Shown piece after piece: positions 27,578 to 36,735 of a DNA stretch of 64,000 nt (within the stretch, counting starts at the first letter, position 1; every line of letters begins with the position of its first letter). The stretch comes from Cryobacterium ruanii (GTDB lineage: Bacteria > Actinomycetota > Actinomycetes > Actinomycetales > Microbacteriaceae): assembly GCF_004404055.1 (NCBI RefSeq), contig NZ_SOHK01000015.1, forward strand, positions 344,282 to 408,281, written 5' to 3'. The notes beneath the pieces are model-generated. The model worked only from the letters and a program-made list of their open reading frames with translations. It was not told the origin of the DNA and ran no database searches. The position numbers and the translations under genes were made by a program.

Positions 27578-28333
27578 TTACACCGACAGACGTACGTCGT
27601 CTCCGACCGACACTGTGCCCGGGCTGACCACCTCGGCGTAGACGCCGAACATGATGTCGTTCGATCGCAGTCGGTAGCCGGCGAGGGTTTTCAGGAGGCT
27701 TGTTCCGCGAGCACCGGTATCGGGGTCGACGTCGATGACGGCACACCGCGGAATGCCGTCATTCACGAGAAGGCGGGCTCCACCAAGCTCTAGTTCACGG
27801 CCGACCCAGGAGTCTTCGACGTGCGCGTCGGCGTCACCGGTGTCGATCGTGAAGGTGGCGCGGAATCGGCGAGTATCGACCGCCATGCCCGATTCTCGAG
27901 CCAGCCGGGCCAGTGAACTCGTCGTGCTGATCGCGACCGAATCACCGTAGACCACCGCTCCCGCGACCGCGCTTCGGGTGAGAACGACGTTGCGCCCCAA
28001 CAACCGGGAGAACTGCTGAGCCCAGGGCCCGTCGACCACCTGCATAGACGTGGTCCGACCCCAATAGTCGAGTTCGAGAACTTCACCGGTCACGGTGGGC
28101 TTCTCGGCGATCCGGCGGCCGTCGATCTTCATTGAGAGCACCCCCCCAGCCCAGTTGGCCTCACACGAAACGAGCAGCGGATACTCGACCGTCTTCAAAA
28201 CCGTGCCCGTGTGCCGGTCGACGATGGCGAAGTCACGATCGCCAACGGGGCCGTCGGCCGCGAGCAGAAGGTTTTCTCGAGGCTGGTGGCGGCCGCCTTT
28301 GAGTAGTGACACACCGATATCTCGAATTCGCAT
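27578..28333 (-). CDS. MOSC-domain protein
   Basis: The product (251 aa from MRIRDIGVSLLKGGRH; an upstream start lacks support) has an N-terminal beta-barrel domain (VGDRDFAIVDRHTGTVLKT) and a C-terminal MOSC domain (RRFRATFTIDTGD, DGIPRCAVIDVDPDTG) with the conserved Cys. MOSC proteins carry sulfur or bind molybdenum cofactor, for example the YcbX and mARC types. It may be cotranscribed with the frameshifted membrane protein downstream. Confidence 0.88.
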   Translation of the reverse strand: MRIRDIGVSLLKGGRHQPRENLLLAADGPVGDRDFAIVDRHTGTVLKTVEYPLLVSCEANWAGGVLSMKIDGRRIAEKPTVTGEVLELDYWGRTTSMQVVDGPWAQQFSRLLGRNVVLTRSAVAGAVVYGDSVAISTTSSLARLARESGMAVDTRRFRATFTIDTGDADAHVEDSWVGRELELGGARLLVNDGIPRCAVIDVDPDTGARGTSLLKTLAGYRLRSNDIMFGVYAEVVSPGTVSVGDDVRLSV

Positions 28334-28501
28334 GATGCTGTTCACACTAGCGAGCGCGTCTGCCCGACGCTCCCCCGGCATCCGCTTAGGTCATCACGGA
28401 TTGTCCTGCGCCGTTGTGTTCTTGCAGCTGGTCATAAGGCGGTAAGCTCTTACAGTTGTCTTCCGCAGGTTTTGATCGTCGAAATCGCGTTGCGGAAGTG
28501 A

Positions 28502-28577
<76 letters not shown>

Positions 28578-28578
<1 letters not shown>

Positions 28579-28614
28579 AAAGTCCCGGAAACTCAAGGGT
28601 TTCCGGGACTTTTT
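28578..28614 (+). terminator. Terminator of tRNA-Pro / left edge of island A
   Basis: AAAGTCCCGGAAAC pairs with GTTTCCGGGACTTT around TCAAGG and is followed by more T. The same hairpin with one loop change follows att copy 3 (52089-52122), so it travels with the island's left end. Confidence 0.9.
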
Positions 28615-28755
28615 AGGTTAAAGATTTGATTAAGCCATCACTACCCCATCACTTTCAGCGTTCCAGAGCCGGTTATTCGGCCTTATCGTTCGAGTCGCCG
28701 ACGTCGGTTTCGGTACCTCCCGATCGTCCGGGATCATCGTGCACACCTTCTGGGC

Positions 28756-29013
28756 ATGAGTACCCACGACGACAAGCTAACCTCCCCTCCCACCGACGAC
28801 TGGGGGCTCGAACCCCTGATGGACGTTGCCGAGCTGGCCGCCTACCTCGGCATCCCCATCTCCACCGTCTACGACTGGCGGGTGCACGGAAAAGGCCCCA
28901 CGGCCTACCGGTTCGGAAAACACCTGAAGTTCGCAATCTCCGACGTAGGAGCCTGGATCGCCCAGCAGCGCGAGTCCTCCTCCAGCGAGCCCAGGCGCAC
29001 CGATCGGCGGTGA
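28756..29013 (+). CDS. Excisionase / MerR-like helix-turn-helix protein of island A
   Basis: The product (85 aa) has a winged HTH of the DNA-binding excisionase family: LMDVAELAAYLGIPISTVYD, then WRVHGKGPTAYRFGKHLKF. It lies six bases upstream of the integrase, the normal xis-int order of actinomycete elements. A close paralogue is at 52263. It directs excision or integration with the integrase at the tRNA-Pro site. Confidence 0.88.
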   Translation: MSTHDDKLTSPPTDDWGLEPLMDVAELAAYLGIPISTVYDWRVHGKGPTAYRFGKHLKFAISDVGAWIAQQRESSSSEPRRTDRR

Positions 29014-29019
29014 GCTGAA

Positions 29020-29935
29020 ATGGCGCGACAACGGTTGACCATCGGCACCTTCGGCGACATCACCACCCGCCAGACACCGACCGGCCGGTACGAGGCGCGA
29101 ACCCGCTACCGGGACTGGGACGGCCACGCCCGCCTAGTGCAAGCCACCGGCGCCACGGCCAGCGCCGCCGAGCGGGCACTGAAGGCCAAGCTCGCCGACC
29201 GGGACCTGTTCCACCCCGCCGACAAGGCGCTCACGCCCAACAGCCTGTTCAAAGACCTGGTGACGTACTGGCTGGAAGACATCGACCTCGAGGATCGGAT
29301 CTCCCGGACCACCCGCAACCTGTACGAGCGCAACATGCGCACCCTGGTCTCACCCGAGCTTCGACAACCTCGCGCTGCGGGAGATCGGCGTGGCCCGATG
29401 CGACAAATTCATCAAACAACTCGCGAAGCTCTCTTACAGCCGAGCCAAACAGGCGCGGGTCGTGCTGCGGCTGGCCTTGGAACTGGCGGTGCGGCACGAG
29501 GTACTCCCCCGCAACCCAATGGACCACGTCTCCCGCCTCCACCGCGAGCCGCACGTGCCAACTGCCCTCACCGCCCCAGAGGTGAACGTCATCCGCGCGG
29601 CAATCGCGCAATGGGAGAGCGCCGCCAACCACATCTCTGGCCCCAAACCCGATGGCCAGCTCGGCGCGATCATCGAGGTGATGCTCGGCACCTCGGCCCG
29701 GATCGGTGAGCTTCTCGCCATCCGACGCCGGGACATTGACATCACCAGTGCCGTGCCCTCCATTCGCCTGGCCGGAACCATCATCAGTCGCAACGGCGAA
29801 CTGACCTTCCGGCAAGACCATCCCAAAACCGCAAAGTCCACGCGTGTTGTGGCACTGCCCACATTCACCGCCGACGCCGTGCGCCGGCGGCTCGCCAAAT
29901 TCGGGAGAAGTTCTTATGCGGGGGTGATGGCGGCT
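29020..29935 (+). pseudogene. Tyrosine integrase of island A, frameshifted and truncated
   Basis: The start MARQRLTIGTFGDI is intact and reads through the arm-binding/SAM-like N-domain (TRNLYERNMRTL). A one-base shift near 29356 moves the frame, which continues ALREIGVARCDKFIKQL, then the catalytic-domain start PTALTAPEVNVIRAAI and the first catalytic Arg (MLGTSARIGELLAIRRRDI). Homology stops near 29900 (RRRLA), so the HxxR and Tyr boxes are missing. The enzyme cannot be active. Confidence 0.88.
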
Positions 29936-30303
29936 GACAGCGACGACTCAGACGTGCGACGCGGTGAACGTAACTCGTCGAGACAACGTGATTCAACAAC
30001 TCATCGCTGAGCTGAGGCAGGTCCACCCCGGATATTGTTCGCCCTTCTTACGGCGACCGCACGCGATGCGGCCGTCCGGGGTCGCAGTGTGCTCGGTCCG
30101 GTACGACAACACCGTAAGGGTATCGGTGGTCAGGAACACAAACTCGGCGAAAGGTAGCGAAATCGACGACTCGGGCTTGTGCTCAAAATCCGCGACTCCA
30201 GTGACCGCCCCGACTCCAATCTGAATTGCCACGCCTCTTGCAGATCGAGGGCCCGGCTGTTTCGTCGGTGACGAAACGGTGCCGCCTGGCGCTCCTCCTG
30301 AGT
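29936..30303. other. No clear gene (368 bp) after the broken integrase
   Basis: Short frames exist on both strands. One on the minus strand (29993-30232) has a plausible stretch (SLPFAEFVFLTTDTLTVLSY) but no recognised family or ribosome site. It is probably scar tissue from the deletion that removed the integrase's 3' end. Confidence 0.4.
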
Positions 30304-30738
30304 ATGAGCGACCTGCAGAAATTCACCAGCCGACGGTTAACCTCGACCCAGTGCGTCCGGTGTGGCGCGGCGCTGCCGCCGGCCGCGAGCACCGGACGAC
30401 CGCGCGTCTTTTGTGGACCCGGCTGCCGCAAAGCTGCGTACGACGACAGACGGGCTCGTAAACGCGAGGCATTTCACGTGCGAATTGTTGACCGTACTGT
30501 CGTGAAGACGGTTGAGATGATTCGGACCATCGATGAAGGGCACGACATCACCGAGTGCGTCCGACAGGTTTGCGGATCACCCCGGGCGGTTGCGAATGTC
30601 CTCGTCGCTCTGAATGGGTTGATCCGTTCGGACACACTGCTGTTGGACAACAAATGGGCTCCCGCACTGCGTTTGATCGTCGACTTGAACCGCACCGTTC
30701 AGAATGCTGCTGAGCACGCAAGCCGGCCGCGCCGTTGA
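30304..30738 (+). CDS. Hypothetical protein with N-terminal zinc-ribbon
   Basis: The product (144 aa) has CVRCGAALPPAASTGRPRVF then CGPGCRKAAYDDRRARKR, a four-cysteine zinc-binding knuckle followed by a basic segment, like small zinc-finger proteins found near integrases in actinobacterial islands. The C-terminal half is helical. A nucleic-acid-binding role is likely but unproven. No clear ribosome site precedes the ATG, so the start is uncertain. Confidence 0.6.
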   Translation: MSDLQKFTSRRLTSTQCVRCGAALPPAASTGRPRVFCGPGCRKAAYDDRRARKREAFHVRIVDRTVVKTVEMIRTIDEGHDITECVRQVCGSPRAVANVLVALNGLIRSDTLLLDNKWAPALRLIVDLNRTVQNAAEHASRPRR

Positions 30739-30949
30739 CGCTGAGATCGTCGCGGTACCGGAGCACGGAAAGGATGAAACTCAGGCTTGCGACATCTTGC
30801 TAGATTCCGTCTAGAGAAAGCAGGCAGGGGTGTGTTGCCGGATAGCGTCGCATTTATTTCGCGGTTCGCGGGCTTGTCCATCTGTTGAGGTGCGCACGCG
30901 CAAGCACTTCCATGGCTACGGTTGTAACGAGCACAGTGATTGAGAGCGC

Positions 30950-31477
30950 GTGATGACGTACAGCGTAATTCGAGTTCGCGCGACGCCTAGTGCCTCGCGC
31001 TCAGGGCACATGGGTGGCGTGCTCGTGGTTGCTGGTATCGCGGTGGCCGCGTGGATCTCTTTCGGCCGCCACCTCTTCGGGATCGGTGGCGACCTCACCA
31101 TCATCTACGCGGCGACGCTGGGTGTGATTTTTGCCGCCTTGCTGGTGATCACGGGGCTCGCGGTACGACGCACGGCACGTCGAGGGTTCGAAACTCGCGC
31201 GATAACATACGTGTTTTTCTTTGCATCAGGCGTTATCGGACTCTTGTTGGGACTCACGCTTCCAGATTTAACACCTCGCGGTTTGCAGACAATCATCAGC
31301 GGACCCACACAGCCTGCGTTGGATATCGCTATTGGTATCGCGAACCCCCTGGGCGTTATCGGAATCGCGACCGCGATCATTGCGCTCGTGCTTTCGATTC
31401 GCGATTCGCGCGGGCGAATCACGCTTGTTGAGTCTTGGGGCGACGAGGATGACGGTGCCCTTGTCGACCCCGCGTAG
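30950..31477 (+). CDS. Hypothetical membrane protein
   Basis: The product (175 aa) has four predicted transmembrane helices (GVLVVAGIAVAAWISF; LTIIYAATLGVIFAALLVIT; AITYVFFFASGVIGLLLGL; GVIGIATAIIALVLSI) and a short acidic cytoplasmic tail (ESWGDEDDGA). No known family. It is a cargo gene of island A. Confidence 0.65.
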   Translation: MMTYSVIRVRATPSASRSGHMGGVLVVAGIAVAAWISFGRHLFGIGGDLTIIYAATLGVIFAALLVITGLAVRRTARRGFETRAITYVFFFASGVIGLLLGLTLPDLTPRGLQTIISGPTQPALDIAIGIANPLGVIGIATAIIALVLSIRDSRGRITLVESWGDEDDGALVDPA

Positions 31478-31577
31478 CGGCAATTCGTTGCATCGACGCC
31501 GCTCCCGAAAGACCCACGTGCAGCGCGTCAGGCCGGAAACACCGTCTAAGAGACAGCCCCCACCTAGGCTGAGCAGT

Positions 31578-32045
31578 ATGACGGTCGAACAGGTTGAGCA
31601 AGGGCCTCGCCAAGTCGCGCGCACTGTTGAGGTGCCGGCTTCGGCCGAAGACGTCTTCGCGTTGGTGGCTGATCCGCACCGTCACGGTGAACTGGACGGC
31701 TCGGGCACCGTCGGCGGTACGGTGTCGGGGCCGCGGCGGCTCACCCAGGGCGCAAAATTCTCGGTAGCGATGAAGCAGTTCGGCGTCCCGTATCGCATCA
31801 CCAGCACGGTGACGCGCATCGAAGACGGTCGGCTTGTAGAGTGGCGTCACCCCGCGGGACACCGGTGGCGCTGGGAACTCACGCCGCTCACGCTCACGTC
31901 TACGCGCGTTACTGAGACGTTTGACTACAGCACCGTCCCAGCCGTTCAGGGAAAGGTCTACGAGCTGCTCGGCTTTCCTCACAAGAACGCCGCTGGCATC
32001 GAAGCCACCCTTCGCCAACTCAGGTCGCGCTCCCCTCGCGCTTGA
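31578..32045 (+). CDS. SRPBCC-family (START-like) protein
   Basis: The product (155 aa) is a polyketide-cyclase/dehydrase-type helix-grip fold: VARTVEVPASAEDVFALVAD at the start, GAKFSVAMKQFGVPYRITST strands, and a C-terminal helix (NAAGIEATLRQLRSRS). It binds a hydrophobic ligand; the substrate is unknown. Long antisense frames are shadows. Confidence 0.85.
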   Translation: MTVEQVEQGPRQVARTVEVPASAEDVFALVADPHRHGELDGSGTVGGTVSGPRRLTQGAKFSVAMKQFGVPYRITSTVTRIEDGRLVEWRHPAGHRWRWELTPLTLTSTRVTETFDYSTVPAVQGKVYELLGFPHKNAAGIEATLRQLRSRSPRA

Positions 32046-32155
32046 CGTGAGGCCACCGGGCCGGAGTCGGTTACGCGGCCGTGATTACCAGCACCACCGA
32101 CTCGTCGGTCGTCCGGCTCAGGCGCCGGACCGCATGGTGCCGAAGTGCTCAGTGA

Positions 32156-34099
32156 CTAGATCCCGCTTAGCGCATCCGCATCCGCATCCGCATCCGCATC
32201 CGCATCCGCATCCGCATCCGCATCCGCCGCAACATTCTTCTGCACGGCGAACTGGGTCCGGTGCAATTCCTCGTATCGTCCACCTACAGCCAACAGTTCC
32301 CCGTGCGTACCGCGCTCCACGATCGAGCCGTCCTCAACCACGAGGATCAGATCCGCGCTGCGGATGGTGGAGAGGCGGTGTGCGATAACCATCGCCGTCC
32401 GTCCCTCGAGCGCCTCGCTGAGCGCCGCCTGCACGGCGGCCTCAGACGTCGAGTCCAGCGCCGCCGTCGCCTCGTCGAGGATGACGACGCGCGGCTGGGC
32501 GAGCAGGAGCCTCGCGATGGTCATCCGCTGGCGCTCACCCCCGGACAATCGGTAGCCACGTTCGCCCACCATGGTGTCCAGCTGGTCGGGCAGGGACCGG
32601 ATGAGCGGCTCGAGCCGCGCACGGCGGACGGCGTCCCACACCTCATCGTCGGACGCTTCCGGCCTCGCGAGGCGCAGATTGGAGAGGATGGTCTCGTGGA
32701 ACAGGTGGCCGTCTTGGGTCACCATGCCCAGGGTGTGGCGCATGGAGGCGAAAGTGACATCGCGGACATCCGCCCCCGCGAGGCGCACGGCGCCGCTGTC
32801 GACGTCGTACAGGCGCGAGAGGAGCTGCGCAATCGTGGATTTGCCGGCACCGGACGAACCAACGAGGGCAACGGTCTGACCCGGCTCGATCCTGAAGGAT
32901 ACGCCGTGCAGCACCTCCTCGCCGCCGCGGGTGTCCAATGTGGAAACCTCCTCGAGAGACGCGAGGGACACCTTGTCCGCGGACGGGTAGGCGAAGCGCA
33001 CGTTGTCGAACTCCACGGACACCGGGCCTTCGGGCACGGCGACGGCGTCGGGCTTCTCCTTGATGAGCGGGTCAAGGTCGAGCACCTCGAAGACGCGCTC
33101 GAAGCTGACCACCGCGCTCATGATCTCCACCCGTGCGTTTGCGAGGCCGGTGAGCGGCGCGTAGAGGCGGGTGAGGAGGAGCGCCAGGGTGACCACGTCT
33201 CCGGTGTTCAGCTGGCCGGCTAGTGCGAGGAAGCCGCCGAGCCCGTACACGAGCGCGAGGGCGAGAGCGGAAACGAGCATCAGTGCGGTGTAGAAGACGA
33301 ACTGCAGCATCGCGGTGCGCACCCCGATATCGCGGACACGGGCAGCGCGGACGCGGAACTCCTCGGCCTCCTCGTCGGGCCGGCCGAACAGCTTGACGAG
33401 GGTGGCGCCGGGCGCTGAGAAGCGCTCAGTCATCTGCGTGCTCATGGCGGAATTGTGATCGGCGGCCTCGCGGCGGAGCGCGGCGAGGCGGCTCCCCATG
33501 CGGCGGGCGGGTACCAGGAAGATGGGGAGCATGATCACGGCGAGAACGGTCACGAGCCAAGACGTGCTGAGCATGACGACCAGGGTGAGGATCAGCGCCA
33601 CGACGTTCGTGACCACACCGGACAGCGTACCGCTGAAGGCCTGCTGAGCGCCGATCACATCGTTGTTGAGGCGGCTCACGAGGGCGCCCGTTCGTGTGCG
33701 GGTGAAGAACGCGATCGGCATCTTCTGCACGTGGTTGAAGACGGCGGTGCGGAGGTCGAGGATCACGCCTTCACCGATCCGCGCCGAGTACCAGCGCGTC
33801 ACGAGTGACACAGCGGCGTCGGCCACGGCCACGAGCGCGATGATGACGGCGAGCCACACAATCGTGGTGACCGCGCCTTGGGCGACGATGACGTCGACCA
33901 CCTGGCCGGCGAGTACCGGCGTCGCGACCGCGAGGAAAGCTCCCACTGTGGAGAGGGTGATGAAAATAAGCAGCTTAGACCGGTAGGGCACCGCGAACGT
34001 CATGATCCGCCTCACGGACTCACGGGAGAAGCCGTGCTTGCCGTCCCTAGCACGCGAGATCTTGTGCAGCGAGCTCCAGGCCGCGCCTTCCATGCTCAT
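32156..34099 (-). CDS. ABC exporter, fused membrane and ATPase domains (MDR/MsbA-like)
   Basis: The product (647 aa) starts at MSMEGAAWSSLHKISR after GAAAGGAA. Six transmembrane helices (about 40-310) precede the ATPase: Walker A GSSGAGKST (414-422), signature LSGGERQRM (about 523), Walker B VVILDEAT (about 543) and the H-loop AHRLST. It exports lipids, peptides or drugs as a homodimer. The C-terminus is an unusual Ala-Asp dipeptide tail made by nine GCATCC-type units just before the stop. It is the main cargo of island A. Confidence 0.92.
   Translation of the reverse strand: MSMEGAAWSSLHKISRARDGKHGFSRESVRRIMTFAVPYRSKLLIFITLSTVGAFLAVATPVLAGQVVDVIVAQGAVTTIVWLAVIIALVAVADAAVSLVTRWYSARIGEGVILDLRTAVFNHVQKMPIAFFTRTRTGALVSRLNNDVIGAQQAFSGTLSGVVTNVVALILTLVVMLSTSWLVTVLAVIMLPIFLVPARRMGSRLAALRREAADHNSAMSTQMTERFSAPGATLVKLFGRPDEEAEEFRVRAARVRDIGVRTAMLQFVFYTALMLVSALALALVYGLGGFLALAGQLNTGDVVTLALLLTRLYAPLTGLANARVEIMSAVVSFERVFEVLDLDPLIKEKPDAVAVPEGPVSVEFDNVRFAYPSADKVSLASLEEVSTLDTRGGEEVLHGVSFRIEPGQTVALVGSSGAGKSTIAQLLSRLYDVDSGAVRLAGADVRDVTFASMRHTLGMVTQDGHLFHETILSNLRLARPEASDDEVWDAVRRARLEPLIRSLPDQLDTMVGERGYRLSGGERQRMTIARLLLAQPRVVILDEATAALDSTSEAAVQAALSEALEGRTAMVIAHRLSTIRSADLILVVEDGSIVERGTHGELLAVGGRYEELHRTQFAVQKNVAADADADADADADADADADALSGI
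32172..32225. repeat. Hexanucleotide microsatellite (GCATCC)9
   Basis: Nine perfect units forming the Ala-Asp tail of the ABC exporter. The unit overlaps the AGCGGATGC-type word that is frequent in this genome. Confidence 0.95.
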
Positions 34100-34343
34100 G
34101 GTGGTTCCTTTCGCTCGTACTAGGACAAGTTTAGATAACGAGTTGCCCAAGCTCGGTGTTCTCCCCAGTGGCGGCGAACCAGGGCTTCTTTCATGAAACG
34201 GCTCGGCCGGCAACGAGCGCGTGGGCGGGGTTTGCAACTCGGCTGCCGAGGCGATGCGCGGTGCGCCGGTCAGCGTCATGGACCGCGTCAGGGCCGCGGT
34301 CATTCCACGACTGTGCGCCCGCCAAAAGCGGTTCACAAGGTCA

Positions 34344-34490
34344 TCATTTACCCATCACATTCATCACTAAATGACCCAAAACGATGACGTATAATTGGAA
34401 GCAGCGAACCGCCCGGTTCCCTGTAAACACAAGGGAATCCGCGGGTTTTCGGAGACAGTCGGCAACGACATAATGTAGGCAAAAAACCTC
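34344..34490. repeat. Island arm repeat, copy 1 (left of att2)
   Basis: This stretch resembles those at 51907-52051 and 58694-58836, each ending at an att core. Shared blocks include CATCATTTACCCA-like starts, a GCGTACACTCGG-like box, AACCGCCCGGTTCCC, GGGAATCCGCG and an ACA.TCGG block. It is probably the integrase arm-binding region of the original elements. This copy is the most diverged. Confidence 0.8.
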
Positions 34491-34525
34491 CAAGGGGTCG
34501 CAGGTTCGAATCCTGTCAGCCCGAC
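34491..34525 (+). repeat. Attachment-site core copy 2 (att2)
   Basis: 35 bp matching the 3' end of tRNA-Pro (TTCGAAT form); the 5' half of the tRNA is absent, so this is not a tRNA gene. It separates islands A and B. No excisionase/integrase follows it, unlike copies 1 and 3. Confidence 0.9.
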
Positions 34526-34782
34526 AGATGAAATAGCAGGTCAGAGGCCAGGTCCGCACTTTGCGGGGCTGGCCTTTTCTGTGTCTATCGGGCAGTTACG
34601 CCAACGGTTACGCCAACTGGGATTTCCCTACTGCCATAAAGGGAGCGCGCCGACGGCGAGCGACGGAACCAGGGAGCGCGGGCCAGGAGCCGCTCAAGAA
34701 ACGCGCTTAGGACCGCGTCGACGACGAGGCGGCGCGTATATCCGCCATGAGCGCCGGTATGTGAACGTCTTGCGGCGTCGTG

Positions 34783-34980
34783 CTAATCGCGTAGCCGCGT
34801 CGCGCCGGATGTTGCATCCCAGGGAGTCAGGGGGCTCGACGAAAACCAGGCGAGGCGGTCGTCGTTCTGGCGGACTAGCCAGCCGACCGTCTCGTCGTCC
34901 GGTCCCCAGAGGCGCGATACCTTGCCGATACCTTCCCAGTCGGGGTAGGCGTAGCGGAGGGGTCCGGCGATGAAGTCCAA
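34783..34980 (-). CDS. Small hypothetical protein
   Basis: The frame (65 aa from a TTG) reads MDFIAGPLRYAYPDWEGIG then KVSRLWGPDDETVGWLVRQN and ends RLRD. The sequence is Trp/Asp-rich and protein-like. The frame stays open upstream for about 35 codons (ADIFQTVGTSIVKTHRPQHL) without ATG or GTG, so it may be the 3' part of a truncated gene. Family unknown. Confidence 0.4.
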   Translation of the reverse strand: MDFIAGPLRYAYPDWEGIGKVSRLWGPDDETVGWLVRQNDDRLAWFSSSPLTPWDATSGATRLRD

Positions 34981-35105
34981 ATGTTGTGGGCGGTGTGTCT
35001 TTACGATGGAGGTGCCAACTGTTTGGAAGATATCTGCCGTAAGCCACGCGATGGGCCACCTGATACGTTTCTAACATCAAAGGCATAAGACCAGGGGGAC
35101 CAACC

Positions 35106-35633
35106 ATGAACGAATCCGCATTCTTCACGTTCACGTCCCATATCGACGGAAAGAACGCCAAAGTTTCAGTGTTAAGCGACCGGATCGAATGGATGAGGCC
35201 ACGTGGCGTATCAGGCGGGAAAGTTACGGCAGGTCTACTGACGGGCGGCATGTCGTTCCTAGCGACAGGTTTCAAGAACGGCAAGACTGGCACGGAAATG
35301 ATTCCCGTCAAGAGCATGTCAAGCGTCAGAACGGCGCGAGATGGATTTATAAATACGAAGGTATCGGTTATTACTTCGGGCAATACGGTCGACTTCCGCG
35401 TTTCTCATGCCGAGGCTGCACAGGTCAAGAGTCTCCTAACTCAGTTGATATTGGGCACGCACCCCTCTCAGAAGTCCCCGAGAAGAGCGCCGGTCGCGCT
35501 TGCACCCACCCCTGCTCTTCCTCAAGTCGACGTGATGGCGCAGCTTGCAAAGCTAGGCGATCTGAAGAGTGCCGGAGTCCTGACCGAGGAGGAGTTCAGT
35601 CAGAAGAAGTCAGAACTGCTTGAGCGTCTGTAG
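35106..35633 (+). CDS. PH-like/SHOCT-domain protein
   Basis: The product (175 aa) has an N-terminal bacterial-PH-like beta domain (VSVLSDRIEWMRPRGVSGGK ... MIPVKSMSSVRTARDG), a Pro-rich linker and a C-terminal SHOCT helix hairpin (DVMAQLAKLGDLKSAGVLTE, EEFSQKKSELLERL). SHOCT segments mediate oligomerisation. Function is unknown. A strong bidirectional terminator follows. Confidence 0.85.
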   Translation: MNESAFFTFTSHIDGKNAKVSVLSDRIEWMRPRGVSGGKVTAGLLTGGMSFLATGFKNGKTGTEMIPVKSMSSVRTARDGFINTKVSVITSGNTVDFRVSHAEAAQVKSLLTQLILGTHPSQKSPRRAPVALAPTPALPQVDVMAQLAKLGDLKSAGVLTEEEFSQKKSELLERL

Positions 35634-35674
35634 CAAGTCGCTGAGACCGCCCACCTCCTAGACGGCAAACCACG

Positions 35675-35715
35675 AATAACGCCCCGCCTCGGGATTTCTG
35701 AGGCGGGGCGTTATT
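35675..35715. terminator. Strong bidirectional terminator
   Basis: AATAACGCCCCGCCTC pairs perfectly over 16 bp with GAGGCGGGGCGTTATT around GGGATTTCT. It serves the SHOCT gene and the converging hypothetical gene. Confidence 0.93.
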
Positions 35716-35730
35716 GTGCGGTGGCGGGGC

Positions 35731-36027
35731 TTAGGCAACGGCGCCGACAGGGACGGGCGCCACACTCGGCACGCTTCCAGAGAATGTGAAGTCGAGGCCG
35801 AGTGAGAGGAGCGCTGCGAATACGCCAGCGGCGCTGGTCTCTACTGCGGGGACCGACGGGCCGGTCGGCGTGAGCAGGATCGAGCCGCGCGAGGCGAGGA
35901 CGGCCCCGACTTTCGCGACGAGGTCCGGCGTACCGACGAGGTGCGGAGCTCGCGCGAACCATTCGACGCTCCCTTCGGGGCAGGTTGCCCGGAAGGTGCG
36001 CCCGCGGCGGGGTTCGGAGTTCGGCAT
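35731..36027 (-). CDS. Hypothetical protein
   Basis: The product (98 aa from MPNSEPRRGRTFRATCPEG) is mixed alpha/beta with SVEWFARAPHLVGTPDLVAK and a hydrophobic C-terminus. No family is recognised. It ends just before the shared terminator, supporting real transcription from the minus strand. Confidence 0.5.
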   Translation of the reverse strand: MPNSEPRRGRTFRATCPEGSVEWFARAPHLVGTPDLVAKVGAVLASRGSILLTPTGPSVPAVETSAAGVFAALLSLGLDFTFSGSVPSVAPVPVGAVA

Positions 36028-36068
36028 GGCCGAATTATTGCACACGCCGCGCGGCGGTCGGGGCAGCG

Positions 36069-36245
36069 TTAGAAGGGGGCGGGGTCGTCCTCGGGCTCGG
36101 CGACAGGCTCGGCGAAGTACGCGGCGACGTGGTCAACTCTGCGGAGGCGTTCCGCTATTTCTGCGCGTTTCTTGTCCGGCAGGAGGGCGAGGAGGTCGCG
36201 GTAAGCAGCGAGCACGAGGCGGCGGTCGCTCGCGCGCTCCGGCAT
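36069..36245 (-). CDS. Small hypothetical protein at a recombination junction
   Basis: The frame (58 aa) begins MPERASDRRLVLAAYRDLLA, is helical and acidic at its end (AEPEDDPAPF). Its ATG lies exactly where the upstream lipoprotein gene loses family similarity, and no ribosome site precedes it. It may be a gene that lost its own leader or the tail of a longer protein. Confidence 0.45.
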   Translation of the reverse strand: MPERASDRRLVLAAYRDLLALLPDKKRAEIAERLRRVDHVAAYFAEPVAEPEDDPAPF

Positions 36246-36735
36246 TGCTGAAATGGATAGTGCTGTAGGCAGACGCGCCAGGAGCGAGTTGCACCACCTC
36301 CGGCATGCCGCTGTCTGCCGCGCGCTTCCCTACGACCGCCCGAGTAACGCTGTCCGCGAGGTTGAAGATGGAAGGCGGTCCCTCGACCCAACAGGCGTCG
36401 CCACCGGTGTTAGTAAACGTGATCTCGGACAAGAACGAACCGGCACCGCTGGCCATGGGCTGTGCGGCGATAGAAATACCCAGGTTGTCTCCGTCACACT
36501 CAGCGGCTCCGGCGGGCATCGGCGTCACATCTGCATCGATTGCGGCGACCGATGCTTCGCCAGTGGTCTCGGACTCCCCCGGATCAGGCGCTACGGGCGA
36601 AGCGAAACCCGAAGGGTAACCGGCACTAGTGGGCGACGGGGTTGAAGACGCTGCCTCACCGCTCACCTGGCCAGCGCAGCCAGTCAAGTAGAAAATGACG
36701 GCTATTCCGGAGCAGAGTGCAGAAATTTTCTTCAT
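36133..36735 (-). pseudogene. DUF4232-type lipoprotein, 3' end replaced
   Basis: The N-terminus is a lipoprotein signal (MKKISALCSGIAVIFYLTGC, lipobox LTGC), then a Thr/Ser/Pro linker and a DUF4232-like beta domain (LGISIAAQPMASGAGSFLSE, ITFTNTGGDACWVEG, QLAPGASAYSTIHFSNAGA). After NAGA the frame runs into Arg/Pro-rich sequence that is antisense-like to the adjoining small gene. The family's last strands are missing, so the gene appears truncated by recombination near 36245. Confidence 0.65.

Noticed and set aside
28756..29935. A complete prophage
   Set aside because: No capsid, terminase, tail or lysis genes are present in any of the three islands, only excisionase/integrase and metabolic or unknown cargo.
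32172..32225. Regular repeats that could be taken for a CRISPR array (also 27506-27563)
   Set aside because: The units are 4-6 bp and tandem with no unique spacers, so they are microsatellites. No cas genes are present in the window.
34491..34525. Additional tRNA genes at 34491, 52052 and 58837
   Set aside because: Only the T-arm and 3' acceptor strand are present; the D-arm and anticodon arm are missing. They are attachment-site copies.
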